NCBI RefSeq assembly: GCF_001584325.1
Contig: NZ_LSAZ01000022.1
Span: forward strand, 1 to 64,000
DNA length: 64,000 bases
DNA from: Bacillus nakamurai
Lineage (GTDB): Bacteria > Bacillota > Bacilli > Bacillales > Bacillaceae
Direction: 5' to 3'
This document shows, one piece after another, positions 1-8,962 of this stretch. Position numbers and translations under genes: made by a program. The stretch's first letter is position 1; each line of letters begins with the position of its first letter. Under the pieces are notes generated by a model that was given only the letters and a program-made list of their open reading frames with translations, did no database searches and was not told the DNA's origin.

Positions 1-331
1 ACGGGGGTCAGTCCCTGATTCTTCAGGCTTTTTTCAGTACGGAAATCATAAAATGACGGGCTGGAACATAGCTTGTCTTAAACAGAAAAAATAAAGAAAG
101 GGGGGATGCGTTTTCGTTACAGAAGCAGCCGGAGTGAAAGCCGCTGTTTTAGTATAAAGATGCTGTCTCCCTTTTTGCCGTTTTCCTGATGCGGATTTTT
201 TGATAAACTATAATGCCGGGTGAAGCATCTTATTTGCGGGCAGCTTCTGTCTGAATTATGATAAGGTTAACCCGAATAAAAACCCTTTTCATTGGTTGAT
301 GATGTATAGGAAAAGAAAGGACCGGTCTGAT
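1..331. other. Region upstream of ypiA
   Basis: No convincing gene is seen here. In the B. subtilis group aroE lies upstream of ypiA, so the TGA at 16-18 in front of a short terminator hairpin may be the end of aroE, but too little is present to say. A TATAAT hexamer at 209-214 is a plausible -10 box for ypiA, without a good -35 box. Confidence 0.4.
14..34 (+). terminator. Short terminator of the upstream gene
   Basis: Five-pair stem CCTGA/TCAGG with a four-base loop, followed by a T run at 29-34. It probably ends the transcript entering from the left. Confidence 0.5.
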
Positions 332-1603
332 TTGAATACATTGATTCAAGAAGCCATAAAATTAGTTGAAGCAGGTGAAACCGAAAAGGGACTCAAAGCG
401 CTTTCAAAAGCGGAAAAACAGCTTCACGATGAAGATAAAGCCATTGCAGCCCAGCTTTATTACGAATGGGGAAATGCGGAAAAAGCCATTTCGCTGATCA
501 GCGATTTGCATGACCTCTACCCAGAGGAGTCAGAGCTGACGAATTTTTACGCAGAATTGCTAATAGATATTGATGAAGAAGAAAAAGCCCTCGAGGTGTT
601 GGAGACGATTTCTCCGGAAGACCCGTCTTATCCGGAAAGCCTCCTTTTAATGGCTGATTTATATCAGATGCAAGGTTTATTTGAAGTAAGTGAGCAAAAG
701 CTTTTACAGGCGAAAGCCATTTTAAAACAAGAACCTGTCATTGATTTCGCATTAGGCGAATTATACTTTACCCAAGGATCATACGCAAAAGCCGTGCCGT
801 ATTTTAAAGAAACGGCAAGAGAACAAAGTGAGATCGGAGGCGTAAACGTTCACCAGCGATTGGCTGAATCCCTAAGCGCAGCGGGTGAATTTGAAGAAGC
901 GATTTCATGGTATGAAAAAGCGGCGGAGGAAAATACAGAACCTAATACGATTTTCGGCTACGGATTCACGGCTTATCAAGCCGGTATGGTTAAAACCGCC
1001 ATTAAACAGCTGTCAGACCTGAAAGGGCTTGATCCGTCTTATTCTTCGCTTTATATGCCGCTTGCTAAAAGCTACGAGACAGAAGGCATGTATGAAGAGG
1101 CATTAAAAACAGCTAAAGAGGGCATCACATACGATGAATACAATAAAGAGCTTTTTCTCTATGCGGCGAAAATGGCTTTAAAGCTCGGGAATGAAGAGGA
1201 AGGCAAAACACTTCTTCAGGAAGCGCTGGCGCTTGACCCGGGTTATGTGGAAGCGCTCCACACCCTGTTGGCCGTTTACCATAAAGAAGAGAGCTTTGAA
1301 CAGATCATTGATTTGATTCAGGAAGTCCGCAGCTATGGCGAAGAAGATCCGAAATACAATTGGTATTTGGCGAGCGCCTATACCGGCCTTGAGCAATATG
1401 ATGAAGCGAAAAAAAGCTTCGAAGCCGCGTATCTCCACTATCAAGAGGATCGGGATTTCTTATATGAATACGCTCACTTCCTATTAGAAGAGGGCCTCCA
1501 AAAAGAAGCGCTGCCGCTTTTGAAACAAGTGCTCACGATGGACGGGGCGAATGAAGAGCTTGAAGAAACAATCTTACGGATAGAGGATGAATTTTTAAGA
1601 TAA
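332..1603 (+). CDS. ypiA: Tetratricopeptide repeat protein YpiA
   Basis: A 423-residue cytoplasmic protein built almost entirely of tetratricopeptide repeats. Helical pairs with the usual Trp/Leu/Gly/Tyr/Ala/Pro spacing run from about residue 5 to 415, for example 'DPGYVEALHTLLAVY'. It is acidic, with no signal peptide or membrane segment. I chose the TTG at 332 because AGAAAGGA lies about ten bases upstream and the length then equals that remembered for B. subtilis YpiA. An in-frame ATG at 296 lacks a ribosome-binding site. ypiB and ypiF follow on the same strand. Such repeats mediate protein contacts; the partner is not known from the sequence. Confidence 0.88.
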   Translation: MNTLIQEAIKLVEAGETEKGLKALSKAEKQLHDEDKAIAAQLYYEWGNAEKAISLISDLHDLYPEESELTNFYAELLIDIDEEEKALEVLETISPEDPSYPESLLLMADLYQMQGLFEVSEQKLLQAKAILKQEPVIDFALGELYFTQGSYAKAVPYFKETAREQSEIGGVNVHQRLAESLSAAGEFEEAISWYEKAAEENTEPNTIFGYGFTAYQAGMVKTAIKQLSDLKGLDPSYSSLYMPLAKSYETEGMYEEALKTAKEGITYDEYNKELFLYAAKMALKLGNEEEGKTLLQEALALDPGYVEALHTLLAVYHKEESFEQIIDLIQEVRSYGEEDPKYNWYLASAYTGLEQYDEAKKSFEAAYLHYQEDRDFLYEYAHFLLEEGLQKEALPLLKQVLTMDGANEELEETILRIEDEFLR

Positions 1604-1676
1604 GCAGGATTTTCTGCCATGCTTGTTGAATGTATAAGTGATATGAGATTATACGATCGATAGAGGAGGGAATTAC

Positions 1677-2216
1677 ATGCAGACCCCTGTTTCTGTCAAT
1701 GAAAAAAAGGATTTTATCCGTTGGTTTTTAAATCATTATCAGCTTAAACGCCGGGAGTGCGTATGGATCTTAAATTATTTAATGAGCCATGATTCATTAA
1801 TGGAAAAAGTCCATTTCGTAGAACAAGCCGAGTTTTGCCCAAGAGGCATTATCATGTCTACTCATTGTGTTGAAGAGGTGCCGTTTCGGTTTTATAAAGA
1901 AAATGTCATGACCACTGACGCCGAAAAATCTTTTCATGATATCCGATTAAATAAACAGCAGGATCTGTTTATCCAGTTGAATTTCCGTTCAGCCTACAGC
2001 TCGCCTGAATATGCGGCGGTGCTTGAATCTAATCCGCATCTGCCGAAGGATCTGTTTGAAAATAAAAAGGATCAAGGCATGGCCGAACAAATATTGGAAC
2101 ATGCAATCTCCACATTCCAGCGGGAAAAATTGCTCAAAGATATCGATGATGCGTTAGACCGTCAAGATAAAGAAGCCTTTGAACAGCTTTCCCGCCAATT
2201 GAATCAGCTCACATAA
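1677..2216 (+). CDS. ypiB: YpiB, IDEAL-domain protein (UPF0302)
   Basis: A 179-residue soluble protein of the UPF0302 family. The last 30 residues carry the IDEAL motif, a short acidic helix reading '[20 protein letters not shown]', found in several small Firmicute regulators. The start has a strong site (AGAGGAGGG) seven bases upstream. It lies between ypiA and ypiF, directly before the qcr operon, an order conserved in Bacillus. In B. subtilis the family has been linked to control of the cytochrome bc complex region, but nothing in this sequence shows a mechanism. Function should be treated as unknown. Confidence 0.85.
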   Translation: MQTPVSVNEKKDFIRWFLNHYQLKRRECVWILNYLMSHDSLMEKVHFVEQAEFCPRGIIMSTHCVEEVPFRFYKENVMTTDAEKSFHDIRLNKQQDLFIQLNFRSAYSSPEYAAVLESNPHLPKDLFENKKDQGMAEQILEHAISTFQREKLLKDIDDALDRQDKEAFEQLSRQLNQLT

Positions 2217-2272
2217 ATGACAGCCTTGCAGCACATGCAAGGCTTGTTGCCGTAAAAAAGGAGGAATCAGAC

Positions 2273-2719
2273 ATGAGATGGAGAGCCGCTGATGCCAATG
2301 CCTACTTACAGTCTATAGATTACATTGACACCGCTGTCATCCCTTTAATTTCCATAAAATCGCCAGGCGGTTTAAAAGAGGCGGCTGAACAGGGGGAAAG
2401 CACTCAATTGCTTTCAGAAGAGCTTGAGCGCCAATTAAAGGGACGGGTATATTTATTCCCCTCATATACATATGTTGATATAGATCAAACTCAAATCAGT
2501 CAGCTTCAAAAGGTTAAAGAAGAGGTGATGTCTCAGTTTCGGCATGCCGTATTTTTGACGGCAGATGAGAAATGGAAGGACTCAGAGATAGGGCCTGATG
2601 TCATATACATACCGGCCGTTCCGTTTGAACATATGAAAGATTCTTTAAAGAGAAAGATAGCGGATGACAAGTGCGGGGAAATTTTGAACGTTTTGTTACA
2701 GAAGTGGAACAATTCGTAA
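2273..2719 (+). CDS. ypiF: YpiF, conserved protein of unknown function (DUF2487 type)
   Basis: A 148-residue soluble protein with a good ribosome-binding site (AAGGAGG) before the ATG. I recognise it as YpiF by sequence and by its position after ypiB and before qcrA. It has no signal peptide, membrane helix or catalytic motif that I can name. The next gene has its own promoter, so ypiF probably ends the ypiA-B-F transcript. Function is unknown. Confidence 0.8.
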   Translation: MRWRAADANAYLQSIDYIDTAVIPLISIKSPGGLKEAAEQGESTQLLSEELERQLKGRVYLFPSYTYVDIDQTQISQLQKVKEEVMSQFRHAVFLTADEKWKDSEIGPDVIYIPAVPFEHMKDSLKRKIADDKCGEILNVLLQKWNNS

Positions 2720-2759
2720 AAACAATTGTATTTCCCGCAAAACAGCCGTTTTGCCTCTG

Positions 2760-2788
2760 TTGACCTTGCTGAGAGATTCATATATTAT
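2760..2788 (+). promoter_or_regulatory. Sigma-A promoter of qcrABC
   Basis: TTGACC at 2760-2765 and TATTAT at 2783-2788 with a 17-base spacer, a near-consensus vegetative promoter. It leaves a leader of roughly 65 bases before qcrA. Confidence 0.75.
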
Positions 2789-2858
2789 GAGGGTGTCATA
2801 TCTCAGAATTATTTTCTATTTTAGTTAATTTTTGGTCAATCTTTAGGGGGGGGAAGAG

Positions 2859-3362
2859 ATGGGCGGAAAACACGATATATCAAGACGGCAATTTTTAAAT
2901 TATGCGCTCACCGGCGTAGGGGGATTTATGGCCGCCAGTGCGCTTATGCCTATGGTGCGTTTTGCTTTGGACCCGGTTTTAAAACCGACCGGAAATCAAA
3001 AAATGGTGCAGGTTGTCAGCGTGGATGAGCTGACAAAAGAACCGAAGCGCTTTGACTTTAAAATTCATCAAGTCGATGCGTGGTACGAATCGGAGGAATC
3101 CAGATCAGCCTGGGTCTACAAACATGGGGATGAAATTGTAGCGCTTTCGCCGATTTGCAAGCATTTGGGATGCACCGTCAACTGGAACAACGATCCGAAA
3201 AATCCGAATAAGTTCTTTTGTCCCTGCCATTACGGGCTGTATGAAAAAGACGGCACGAATGTCCCCGGCACACCGCCGCTCGCGCCTCTTGACCGTTATG
3301 AGCAAAAAGTAAAGGACGGCTTTTTGTATCTTGGAAAAGCGAAGCCTAGGGGGGAAGGGTGA
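2859..3362 (+). CDS. qcrA: Menaquinol:cytochrome c reductase Rieske iron-sulfur subunit
   Basis: The 167-residue Rieske subunit of the bc complex, which passes electrons from menaquinol to cytochrome c at the outer face of the membrane. The N-terminus carries a twin-arginine signal (SRRQFL, residues 8-13) followed by a hydrophobic anchor at about 16-38. The 2Fe-2S ligands are visible: C100-x-H102 in CKHLGC and C121/H124 in CPCH, with C105 and C123 placed for the usual disulfide. It starts the qcrA-B-C operon behind a strong promoter and overlaps nothing; qcrB follows after one base. Length and motifs match B. subtilis QcrA. Confidence 0.97.
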   Translation: MGGKHDISRRQFLNYALTGVGGFMAASALMPMVRFALDPVLKPTGNQKMVQVVSVDELTKEPKRFDFKIHQVDAWYESEESRSAWVYKHGDEIVALSPICKHLGCTVNWNNDPKNPNKFFCPCHYGLYEKDGTNVPGTPPLAPLDRYEQKVKDGFLYLGKAKPRGEG

Positions 3363-3363
3363 C

Positions 3364-4038
3364 ATGCTGAATAAAATTTATGACTGGGTGGATGAACGTC
3401 TCGATATTACGCCGATGTGGCGGGATATTGCCGACCATGAGGTGCCGGAACATGTGAATCCCGCCCACCATTTCTCGGCTTTTGTATACTGTTTTGGAGG
3501 ACTCACGTTTTTTGTAACCGTTATCCAAGTGCTGTCCGGAATGTTTTTGACGATGTATTATGTGCCGGATATAAAAAATGCATGGGAATCGGTTTATTAT
3601 TTGCAGAATGAAGTCGCTTTCGGACAGATTGTACGGGGAATGCATCACTGGGGTGCCAGCTTAGTTATCGTAATGATGTTTTTACATACGCTGAGGGTTT
3701 TCTTTCAGGGGGCTTATAAAAAGCCGCGGGAGTTGAACTGGATCGTCGGTGTGTTAATCTTTTTTGTGATGCTCGGCCTTGGTTTTACAGGATACTTGCT
3801 TCCTTGGGATATGAAGGCGCTGTTTGCGACAAAGGTCGGTCTTCAAATAGCGGAAGCGACGCCGCTGATCGGAGCACAGGTGAAAACCCTTCTTGCCGGT
3901 CACCACGATATTGTCGGCGCTCAAACGCTGACGAGATTTTTTGCGATTCACGTATTTTTTCTCCCTGCCGCTTTGTTTGCGCTCATGGGCGCGCATTTTG
4001 TCATGATACGCAAGCAGGGGATTTCAGGGCCGCTTTAA
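3364..4038 (+). CDS. qcrB: Menaquinol:cytochrome c reductase cytochrome b subunit
   Basis: A 224-residue b6-type cytochrome b with four membrane helices. Paired histidines for the two b hemes sit in helices two ('HHWGASLVIVMMFLHTLR') and four ('HVFFLPAALFALMGAHF'). C43 is present; in B. subtilis the equivalent cysteine carries an additional covalently bound heme on the menaquinone-reduction side. I take the ATG at 3364, one base after the qcrA stop, instead of upstream in-frame codons that would overlap qcrA. Bacillus splits cytochrome b as in plastids, with the remaining helices supplied by QcrC. Confidence 0.96.
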   Translation: MLNKIYDWVDERLDITPMWRDIADHEVPEHVNPAHHFSAFVYCFGGLTFFVTVIQVLSGMFLTMYYVPDIKNAWESVYYLQNEVAFGQIVRGMHHWGASLVIVMMFLHTLRVFFQGAYKKPRELNWIVGVLIFFVMLGLGFTGYLLPWDMKALFATKVGLQIAEATPLIGAQVKTLLAGHHDIVGAQTLTRFFAIHVFFLPAALFALMGAHFVMIRKQGISGPL

Positions 4039-4068
4039 TACTGATCTGATAAAAAGGGAGGGGATGAC

Positions 4069-4836
4069 ATGCACCGGGGTAAAGGGATGAAGTTTGTGGG
4101 TGATTCAAGGATACCTGCTGAAAAGAAACCGAATATACCGAAGGACTATTCAGAGTATCCGGGAAAGACAGAGGCGTTCTGGCCGAATTTCCTGCTGAAG
4201 GAGTGGATGGTCGGGGCCGTATTTCTCGTTGGATTTCTTGTCTTAACGATTGTGCACCAGCCGCCTTTGGAACGGATGGCGGACCCGACGGATACGGGAT
4301 ATATTCCGCTGCCTGATTGGTATTTTCTATTTTTATACCAGCTGCTGAAATATGAATATGCCGCAGGAAGCTATACGGTTATCGGCGCAATGATTATGCC
4401 GGGGCTTGCCTTCGGATCGCTGCTTTTGGCACCGTTTCTCGACAGGGGCGCAGAGAGAAGGCCGTGGAAGCGTCCGGTTGCCGTCGGCATGATGCTTTTG
4501 GCGATTTGCGCGACCATATTTTTAACATGGCAGTCAGTCGCCACACATGACTGGGCGAAAGCGGAGGAGCAAGGGAAAATTAAAAAAGAAGCCGCCATTG
4601 ATACAGAATCAGACGGCTATAAAGTGTTTAAAGAACAAGGCTGTATTTCCTGCCACGGAGATAATCTTCAAGGCGGGGGAGCGGGGCCTTCCTTGGTCGA
4701 TAACGGCCTGAGCCCTGAGGAAATTAAAAAAATCGCCGTGAAAGGAAAAGGGCAGATGCCTGCCGGCGTTTTTAAAGGAAATGATAAACAGCTTGATCAG
4801 CTGGCTAAATTCATTTCTGAAACGACTTCGAAATAA
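4069..4836 (+). CDS. qcrC: Menaquinol:cytochrome c reductase subunit IV/cytochrome c fusion
   Basis: A 255-residue fusion typical of Bacillus. Residues 40-155 form three membrane helices equivalent to subunit IV, with the quinol-site motif PDWY at 82-85. Residues 180-255 form a small cytochrome c domain with heme motif C192-x-x-C195-H196 and M230 as the likely axial ligand (GQMPAG). The c domain accepts electrons from QcrA and hands them on to cytochrome c. It is the last qcr gene and is followed by a terminator at 4882. The ribosome-binding site is GGGAGGGG. Confidence 0.96.
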   Translation: MHRGKGMKFVGDSRIPAEKKPNIPKDYSEYPGKTEAFWPNFLLKEWMVGAVFLVGFLVLTIVHQPPLERMADPTDTGYIPLPDWYFLFLYQLLKYEYAAGSYTVIGAMIMPGLAFGSLLLAPFLDRGAERRPWKRPVAVGMMLLAICATIFLTWQSVATHDWAKAEEQGKIKKEAAIDTESDGYKVFKEQGCISCHGDNLQGGGAGPSLVDNGLSPEEIKKIAVKGKGQMPAGVFKGNDKQLDQLAKFISETTSK

Positions 4837-4881
4837 ACGTATTGTGAATTGGACAATAGCAGGATATACTTTTATGAAAAG

Positions 4882-4906
4882 AGCTGACCAGATGTCAGCT
4901 TTTTTT
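4882..4906 (+). terminator. qcrABC terminator
   Basis: Stem AGCTGAC/GTCAGCT with a CAGAT-type loop and seven T residues. It lies between qcrC and ypjA. Confidence 0.85.
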
Positions 4907-4944
4907 GCATGATACATATTTTTGACAGACTGAGAGTTGATGGT

Positions 4945-5538
4945 ATGAGGTGGATCTCCTATATTCTAGGACAGCGCGGCATGCTGCGGCTTGTCCTTGC
5001 CGTTAATTTTATCGGTACGGTTTACGGTTATTATTGGTATATGCCGCAGCTGATGGACACGCCGGCGCGATTTCTTATTTTTGTTCCCGACAGCCCGACG
5101 GCGACGTTTTTTTTCCTGTTTGTGCTATTGGCGTTTCTCATGAAAAGGAATGCTCCGCTGTTTGAAGCGCTGGCGCTTGTGACGCTTGTAAAGTACGGCC
5201 TGTGGGCGGTCGGAATGAATGTGTTTGTTTTGATTGAAATGGGACAAGTCCCCTGGGAAGGGTACATGCTGATTGCCTCGCACTTTGCAATGGCCGTACA
5301 AGGCGTTTTATACAGCCCGTATTTCCGCTTTCGATTATGGCATCTTGCCGCCGCCGCGGTTTGGACGCTTCATAATGATGCCATTGACTATCTTTTCGGT
5401 ATGATGCCCCGCTATTCGATGCTGAGTGCCTATACGCATGAGATCGGGTATGCTACATTCTGGCTCAGTATATTTTCTCTCGGCCTCGCATACTATTTGG
5501 TGATTTTCAAAAAACGAATGAAGCTTGACTTACATTGA
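4945..5538 (+). CDS. ypjA: YpjA, integral membrane protein (DUF1405 type)
   Basis: About 197 residues with five to six hydrophobic helices and few charged loops, so a membrane protein. I recognise it as YpjA from sequence and its place after qcrC. The start is uncertain. An ATG at 4909 is only three bases past the qcrC terminator run and has no ribosome-binding site, while the ATG at 4945 has GAGAGTTGATGG just upstream. Read-through from qcrC is the likely source of transcript, as no clear promoter precedes it. Function is unknown. Confidence 0.75.
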   Translation: MRWISYILGQRGMLRLVLAVNFIGTVYGYYWYMPQLMDTPARFLIFVPDSPTATFFFLFVLLAFLMKRNAPLFEALALVTLVKYGLWAVGMNVFVLIEMGQVPWEGYMLIASHFAMAVQGVLYSPYFRFRLWHLAAAAVWTLHNDAIDYLFGMMPRYSMLSAYTHEIGYATFWLSIFSLGLAYYLVIFKKRMKLDLH

Positions 5539-5605
5539 TATAATCTTGGTCTAACCTTGTCCCGTTCCTCATATTCTGTACAGAGAAGGAGTGGGAGGGA
5601 CCTCT

Positions 5606-6379
5606 ATGAAACGAAAGCTGACAATCTGTCTTTTGCTTGCTCTTATGTTCATGACAACTGCCAAAGCCGAAGGAGAGGGGGGCCTCAAAGAATTAAATGA
5701 CCTCTCGGATACCGTTTTTCAAATGACGCGGCATTCGCAGTATGATGAGGCGCTGCAAGTGCTTGCCTACTTTAAGAAAAAAATGAAAAATGCTGACGCG
5801 CTGACAGGAGCCGAAGTAAGGCAAGTGACTTTAGGCTACAACGATTTGGTGCGTGCATTAAAACAGGCCGACGCTTCAGATACTGAAAAAATGCGGGCTG
5901 CTGCCCAATTCAGAATGGTAATGGATGCAATGGAACACCACTCCGATCCGCTGTGGGGTTCGCTTGAAAAACCGATTATGTCTACATTCAGCGCTTTAAA
6001 GGAAGATGTCAGCGGCAACGGAAGTGAAAACTTCAATGAAAAATGGAATGAATTTATATCATTATATGATTTAATCTATCCCAGCCTGACGATGGATATT
6101 TCAGCCGATCAGCTTGATACGGTCGCGAAACATATAGAGGTCATTGAGCAGGAAGGGTTTCAGCAGATGACACAAGGAACAAAGCTCGAACGGCTGACGC
6201 TTTTGCAAAAGGATTTAAAGCGTGTCTTTGACAAGGTGGAACGCGATGATGCCGACCCGTCGCTGCTCTGGGTCATCCTGACAACAGGCGGCATTATCAT
6301 CACGGCGCTGACCTACGTCGGTTACAGAAAATACAGAGCGGAAAAAAACAAAGCGAAAAAACGGGAATATCCTAAGTGA
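5606..6379 (+). CDS. ypjB: YpjB, membrane-anchored sporulation-type protein
   Basis: A 257-residue protein with an N-terminal signal peptide (residues 1-21, ending TTAKA), a helical extracytoplasmic region and one membrane helix near the C-terminus (about 213-235, 'LLWVILTTGGIIITALTYVG') followed by a basic tail. It matches the YpjB family, annotated as sporulation-associated. I take the ATG at 5606, which has GGGAGGGA eight bases upstream; an in-frame GTG lies in that site. The next gene, oxalate decarboxylase, starts 28 bases downstream on the same strand. Confidence 0.8.
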   Translation: MKRKLTICLLLALMFMTTAKAEGEGGLKELNDLSDTVFQMTRHSQYDEALQVLAYFKKKMKNADALTGAEVRQVTLGYNDLVRALKQADASDTEKMRAAAQFRMVMDAMEHHSDPLWGSLEKPIMSTFSALKEDVSGNGSENFNEKWNEFISLYDLIYPSLTMDISADQLDTVAKHIEVIEQEGFQQMTQGTKLERLTLLQKDLKRVFDKVERDDADPSLLWVILTTGGIIITALTYVGYRKYRAEKNKAKKREYPK

Positions 6380-6407
6380 AAAACATTGCTGCAAAGGAGC
6401 TTAGCTC

Positions 6408-7580
6408 ATGAAAAAACTTATTCAGCAATTAGCCTCAAAGCAAATCCCGCAGCCGATCAGGGGCAGAAAAGGGGCGACTGATGAAGGGCCGCGAAATATC
6501 GCGCGCGATTTCCAAAATCCTGATATGCTCGTACCGCCGTCAACGGACGCCGGAACGGTGGAGAACCTGAAATTCTCTTTTTCGGATACACATATGAGAC
6601 TTGAAGAAGGCGGATGGTCAAGAGAGGTGACAGTGAGAGAACTGCCGGTTTCCAAAAGCATTGCAGCGGTAAATATGAGGCTGAAGCCCGGTGCGGTGCG
6701 GGAGCTTCATTGGCATAAAGAAGCGGAATGGGGTTATGTGTTAAACGGAAAAGTACGCTTAACCGCGGTTGACCAAAACGGGCGGAATTTTATAGATGAT
6801 GTCGGTGAAGGTGATCTGTGGTATTTTCCCTCAGGCGTCCCTCATTCGATTCAAGGCATGGAACAAGGCAGTGAATTTCTGCTCGTATTTGATGACGGCT
6901 CTTTTTCAGAAAACAGCACCTTCTCGGTAACGGGATGGTTTGCCCATACTCCGCGCAGCGTGCTTGCCGCAAATTTCGGTGTGCCGGACTATGAACTGGA
7001 ATACATCCCTAAAAAAGAGCGCTACATGTTTCAGCTGGAACCGCCTCCTCCGATCAGCAATGTGAAAATCACTTCCCCGCAAGGCACGGTATTAGAACCG
7101 TTCAGCTATAAACTTTCGCAGCAAAAACCTCTCGTCACAAGCGGCGGTAAAGTGAAGATCGTAGATTCAAAAACATTTAAGGTATCAAAAACAATAGCCG
7201 CAGCCCTTGTGGAAGTCGAACCCGGGGGAATGAGAGAATTGCATTGGCATCCGAATACGGATGAATGGCAGTATTATCTTTCAGGAGAAGCGAGAATGAC
7301 CGTTTTTGCGGCGGAAGGAAGAGCGCGGACGTTTAATTATCAAGCCGGTGACGTAGGGTATGTTCCTTTTGCGATGGGCCATTATATTCAAAATATCGGT
7401 GATACGGTCCTGCGTTTTTTTGAAATATTTAAAAGCGACCGGTTCGAAGATGTTTCCTTAAACCAGTGGCTGGCACTGACACCGCACAGGTTCGTGGAGC
7501 AGACGCTGAATATCAGCCCGGCGTTTGCCGCCCGTCTGCAAAAAAAGAAATCACCGGTTGTGAAATGGAGAAGAGAGTAA
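6408..7580 (+). CDS. Oxalate decarboxylase (bicupin, manganese)
   Basis: A 390-residue bicupin that converts oxalate to formate and carbon dioxide. Two Mn sites are visible: H101/H103/E107/H146 in the N-terminal cupin and H279/H281/E286/H325 in the C-terminal one. R98 and the lid loop SENST (167-171, with E168) match the B. subtilis OxdC decarboxylase and not an oxidase. No signal peptide is seen. It resembles both OxdC and OxdD, so I give no symbol. It is followed by a terminator. In B. subtilis 168 as I recall it, ypjB and ypjC are adjacent, so this gene would be an insertion or a retained ancestral gene in this lineage. Confidence 0.92.
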   Translation: MKKLIQQLASKQIPQPIRGRKGATDEGPRNIARDFQNPDMLVPPSTDAGTVENLKFSFSDTHMRLEEGGWSREVTVRELPVSKSIAAVNMRLKPGAVRELHWHKEAEWGYVLNGKVRLTAVDQNGRNFIDDVGEGDLWYFPSGVPHSIQGMEQGSEFLLVFDDGSFSENSTFSVTGWFAHTPRSVLAANFGVPDYELEYIPKKERYMFQLEPPPPISNVKITSPQGTVLEPFSYKLSQQKPLVTSGGKVKIVDSKTFKVSKTIAAALVEVEPGGMRELHWHPNTDEWQYYLSGEARMTVFAAEGRARTFNYQAGDVGYVPFAMGHYIQNIGDTVLRFFEIFKSDRFEDVSLNQWLALTPHRFVEQTLNISPAFAARLQKKKSPVVKWRRE

Positions 7581-7604
7581 AGGCGGCATGGGCCGCCTTT
7601 TTAT
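7581..7604. terminator. Terminator between oxalate decarboxylase and ypjC
   Basis: Stem AGGCGGC/GCCGCCT with a four-base loop and T run. It follows the decarboxylase stop directly and touches the end of the convergent ypjC. Confidence 0.8.
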
Positions 7605-8476
7605 TATCGTCTGATTGGGTTTTTATTTTCATCAAGCGTAAACCCTTCGCCAAGCACATCATGAACGTCGCTTACAGCAACAAACGCGTGCGGATCGACA
7701 GAGGTAATGACGCTTTTCAGCATCACAATTTCGTTTTTCGGAACGACGCAGTAAAGAACGTCTCTGTCTTCTTTTGTATAAGAGCCCTGTCCTTTTAAAA
7801 CGGTTACGCCTCTTTCCATTTCTTCAATGATTTTTTGCTGAATCAAGTGGTTTTTTGAAGAAATAATCGTTGCCCCTTTTGCGGCATACCCGCCCTCCTG
7901 AATGAAATCAATTAATCGCGCCGCCACAAAAACGGCAACAAGCGTGTACATCGCTTCTTTGTAGGAAAGATACGTAAACAGGGACAGAAGAATGACACAG
8001 GCATCAAAAGCGAACATCGTGCGTCCCATCGGGATTCCGGAAAATTTATTGATTAAGCGGGCAATGATATCGACCCCGCCCGTCGTGCCCCCGAATTTGA
8101 AAATAATCCCCAGCCCGGCGCCGATAAACACACCGGCAAACAAAGCGGCCAGCGCCAAATCGTGTTGTAACGGCATATGGATTTCGTAGCGCTGAAAAAT
8201 ACTGAGGAAGATTGAAAGAGACACAGTCCCGATAATGGTGTAGACAAACATTGTCCGGCCGAGCATGCGCCAGCCGATGAAAAAAATCGGAATGTTTAAT
8301 ACAAGGTTGGAAATCGACGGGCTGATGTGAAATAACGCATATAAAAGCAAAGTAATGCCGGTAAATCCGCCTTCCGCCAAATTGTTCTGCATATTAAAAT
8401 GAACCAGTCCGAATGAAAAAATAGCGGCGCCGATTAAGATAAAGCAAATATTCTTTAATCTGATTTCTCCAAACAT
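7604..8476 (-). CDS. ypjC: YpjC, YitT-family membrane protein (UPF0750)
   Basis: A 290-residue protein with five or six N-terminal membrane helices (residues 5-180) and a soluble C-terminal domain of the DUF2179 type. It belongs to the YitT/YpjC family, whose substrate is unknown. I place the start at 8476, where AAGGAG lies eight bases upstream and the protein begins MFGEIRLKN. An upstream in-frame codon would run into the divergent ypjD promoter. It is transcribed divergently from ypjD. Confidence 0.88.
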   Translation of the reverse strand: MFGEIRLKNICFILIGAAIFSFGLVHFNMQNNLAEGGFTGITLLLYALFHISPSISNLVLNIPIFFIGWRMLGRTMFVYTIIGTVSLSIFLSIFQRYEIHMPLQHDLALAALFAGVFIGAGLGIIFKFGGTTGGVDIIARLINKFSGIPMGRTMFAFDACVILLSLFTYLSYKEAMYTLVAVFVAARLIDFIQEGGYAAKGATIISSKNHLIQQKIIEEMERGVTVLKGQGSYTKEDRDVLYCVVPKNEIVMLKSVITSVDPHAFVAVSDVHDVLGEGFTLDENKNPIRR

Positions 8477-8561
8477 TGCATCAAACTCCTTTTCCTTCCA
8501 TAAGATTGCGTTAATATTATAGTGGATACAAAAGAAAACAGCAAACTCCCGTTTTAAACAT

Positions 8562-8590
8562 TTGTCAAACGTACTTGAATTAGCTAACAT
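8562..8590 (+). promoter_or_regulatory. Promoter of the ypjD-dapB-...-birA operon
   Basis: TTGTCA at 8562-8567, 17-base spacer, TAACAT at 8585-8590. It sits in the ypjC/ypjD divergent region, about 28 bases before the ypjD start. Confidence 0.55.
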
Positions 8591-8618
8591 GGAAGAGATG
8601 ACAGGAGGTATTCGCACA

Positions 8619-8954
8619 GTGAGTGACAAAACAATGAAAGACTTACAAGCTGAGGTAGATGACTATATCGGCCAATTTAAAGAAGGCTATTTCAGCCCGC
8701 TTGCCATGATGGCCCGTCTCACGGAAGAGCTGGGCGAACTCGCAAGAGAAGTCAACCATTATTATGGTGAAAAGCCGAAAAAAACGACGGAAAATGATAA
8801 AAGCATGGAAGAGGAAATGGGCGATGTGCTGTTCGTCTTGATCTGCCTGGCCAATTCCCTTGATATTTCATTAGAGGAAGCCCATAACCGCGTGATGCAT
8901 AAATTTAATACAAGAGATAAAGACCGCTGGACAAGAATAGAAGAAGGAAAGTAG
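8619..8954 (+). CDS. ypjD: YpjD, MazG-like nucleotide pyrophosphohydrolase
   Basis: A 111-residue all-helical NTP pyrophosphohydrolase of the MazG superfamily. The metal-binding pattern ExxE(12-28)ExxD is present as EELGE around residue 32 and EEEMGDVLF around residue 68. It likely hydrolyses non-canonical nucleoside triphosphates to monophosphates. The start is a GTG with AGGAGGT eight bases upstream, and the length then equals B. subtilis YpjD. It heads an operon with dapB (8-base gap). Confidence 0.88.
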   Translation: MSDKTMKDLQAEVDDYIGQFKEGYFSPLAMMARLTEELGELAREVNHYYGEKPKKTTENDKSMEEEMGDVLFVLICLANSLDISLEEAHNRVMHKFNTRDKDRWTRIEEGK

Positions 8955-8962
8955 GAGAAATC

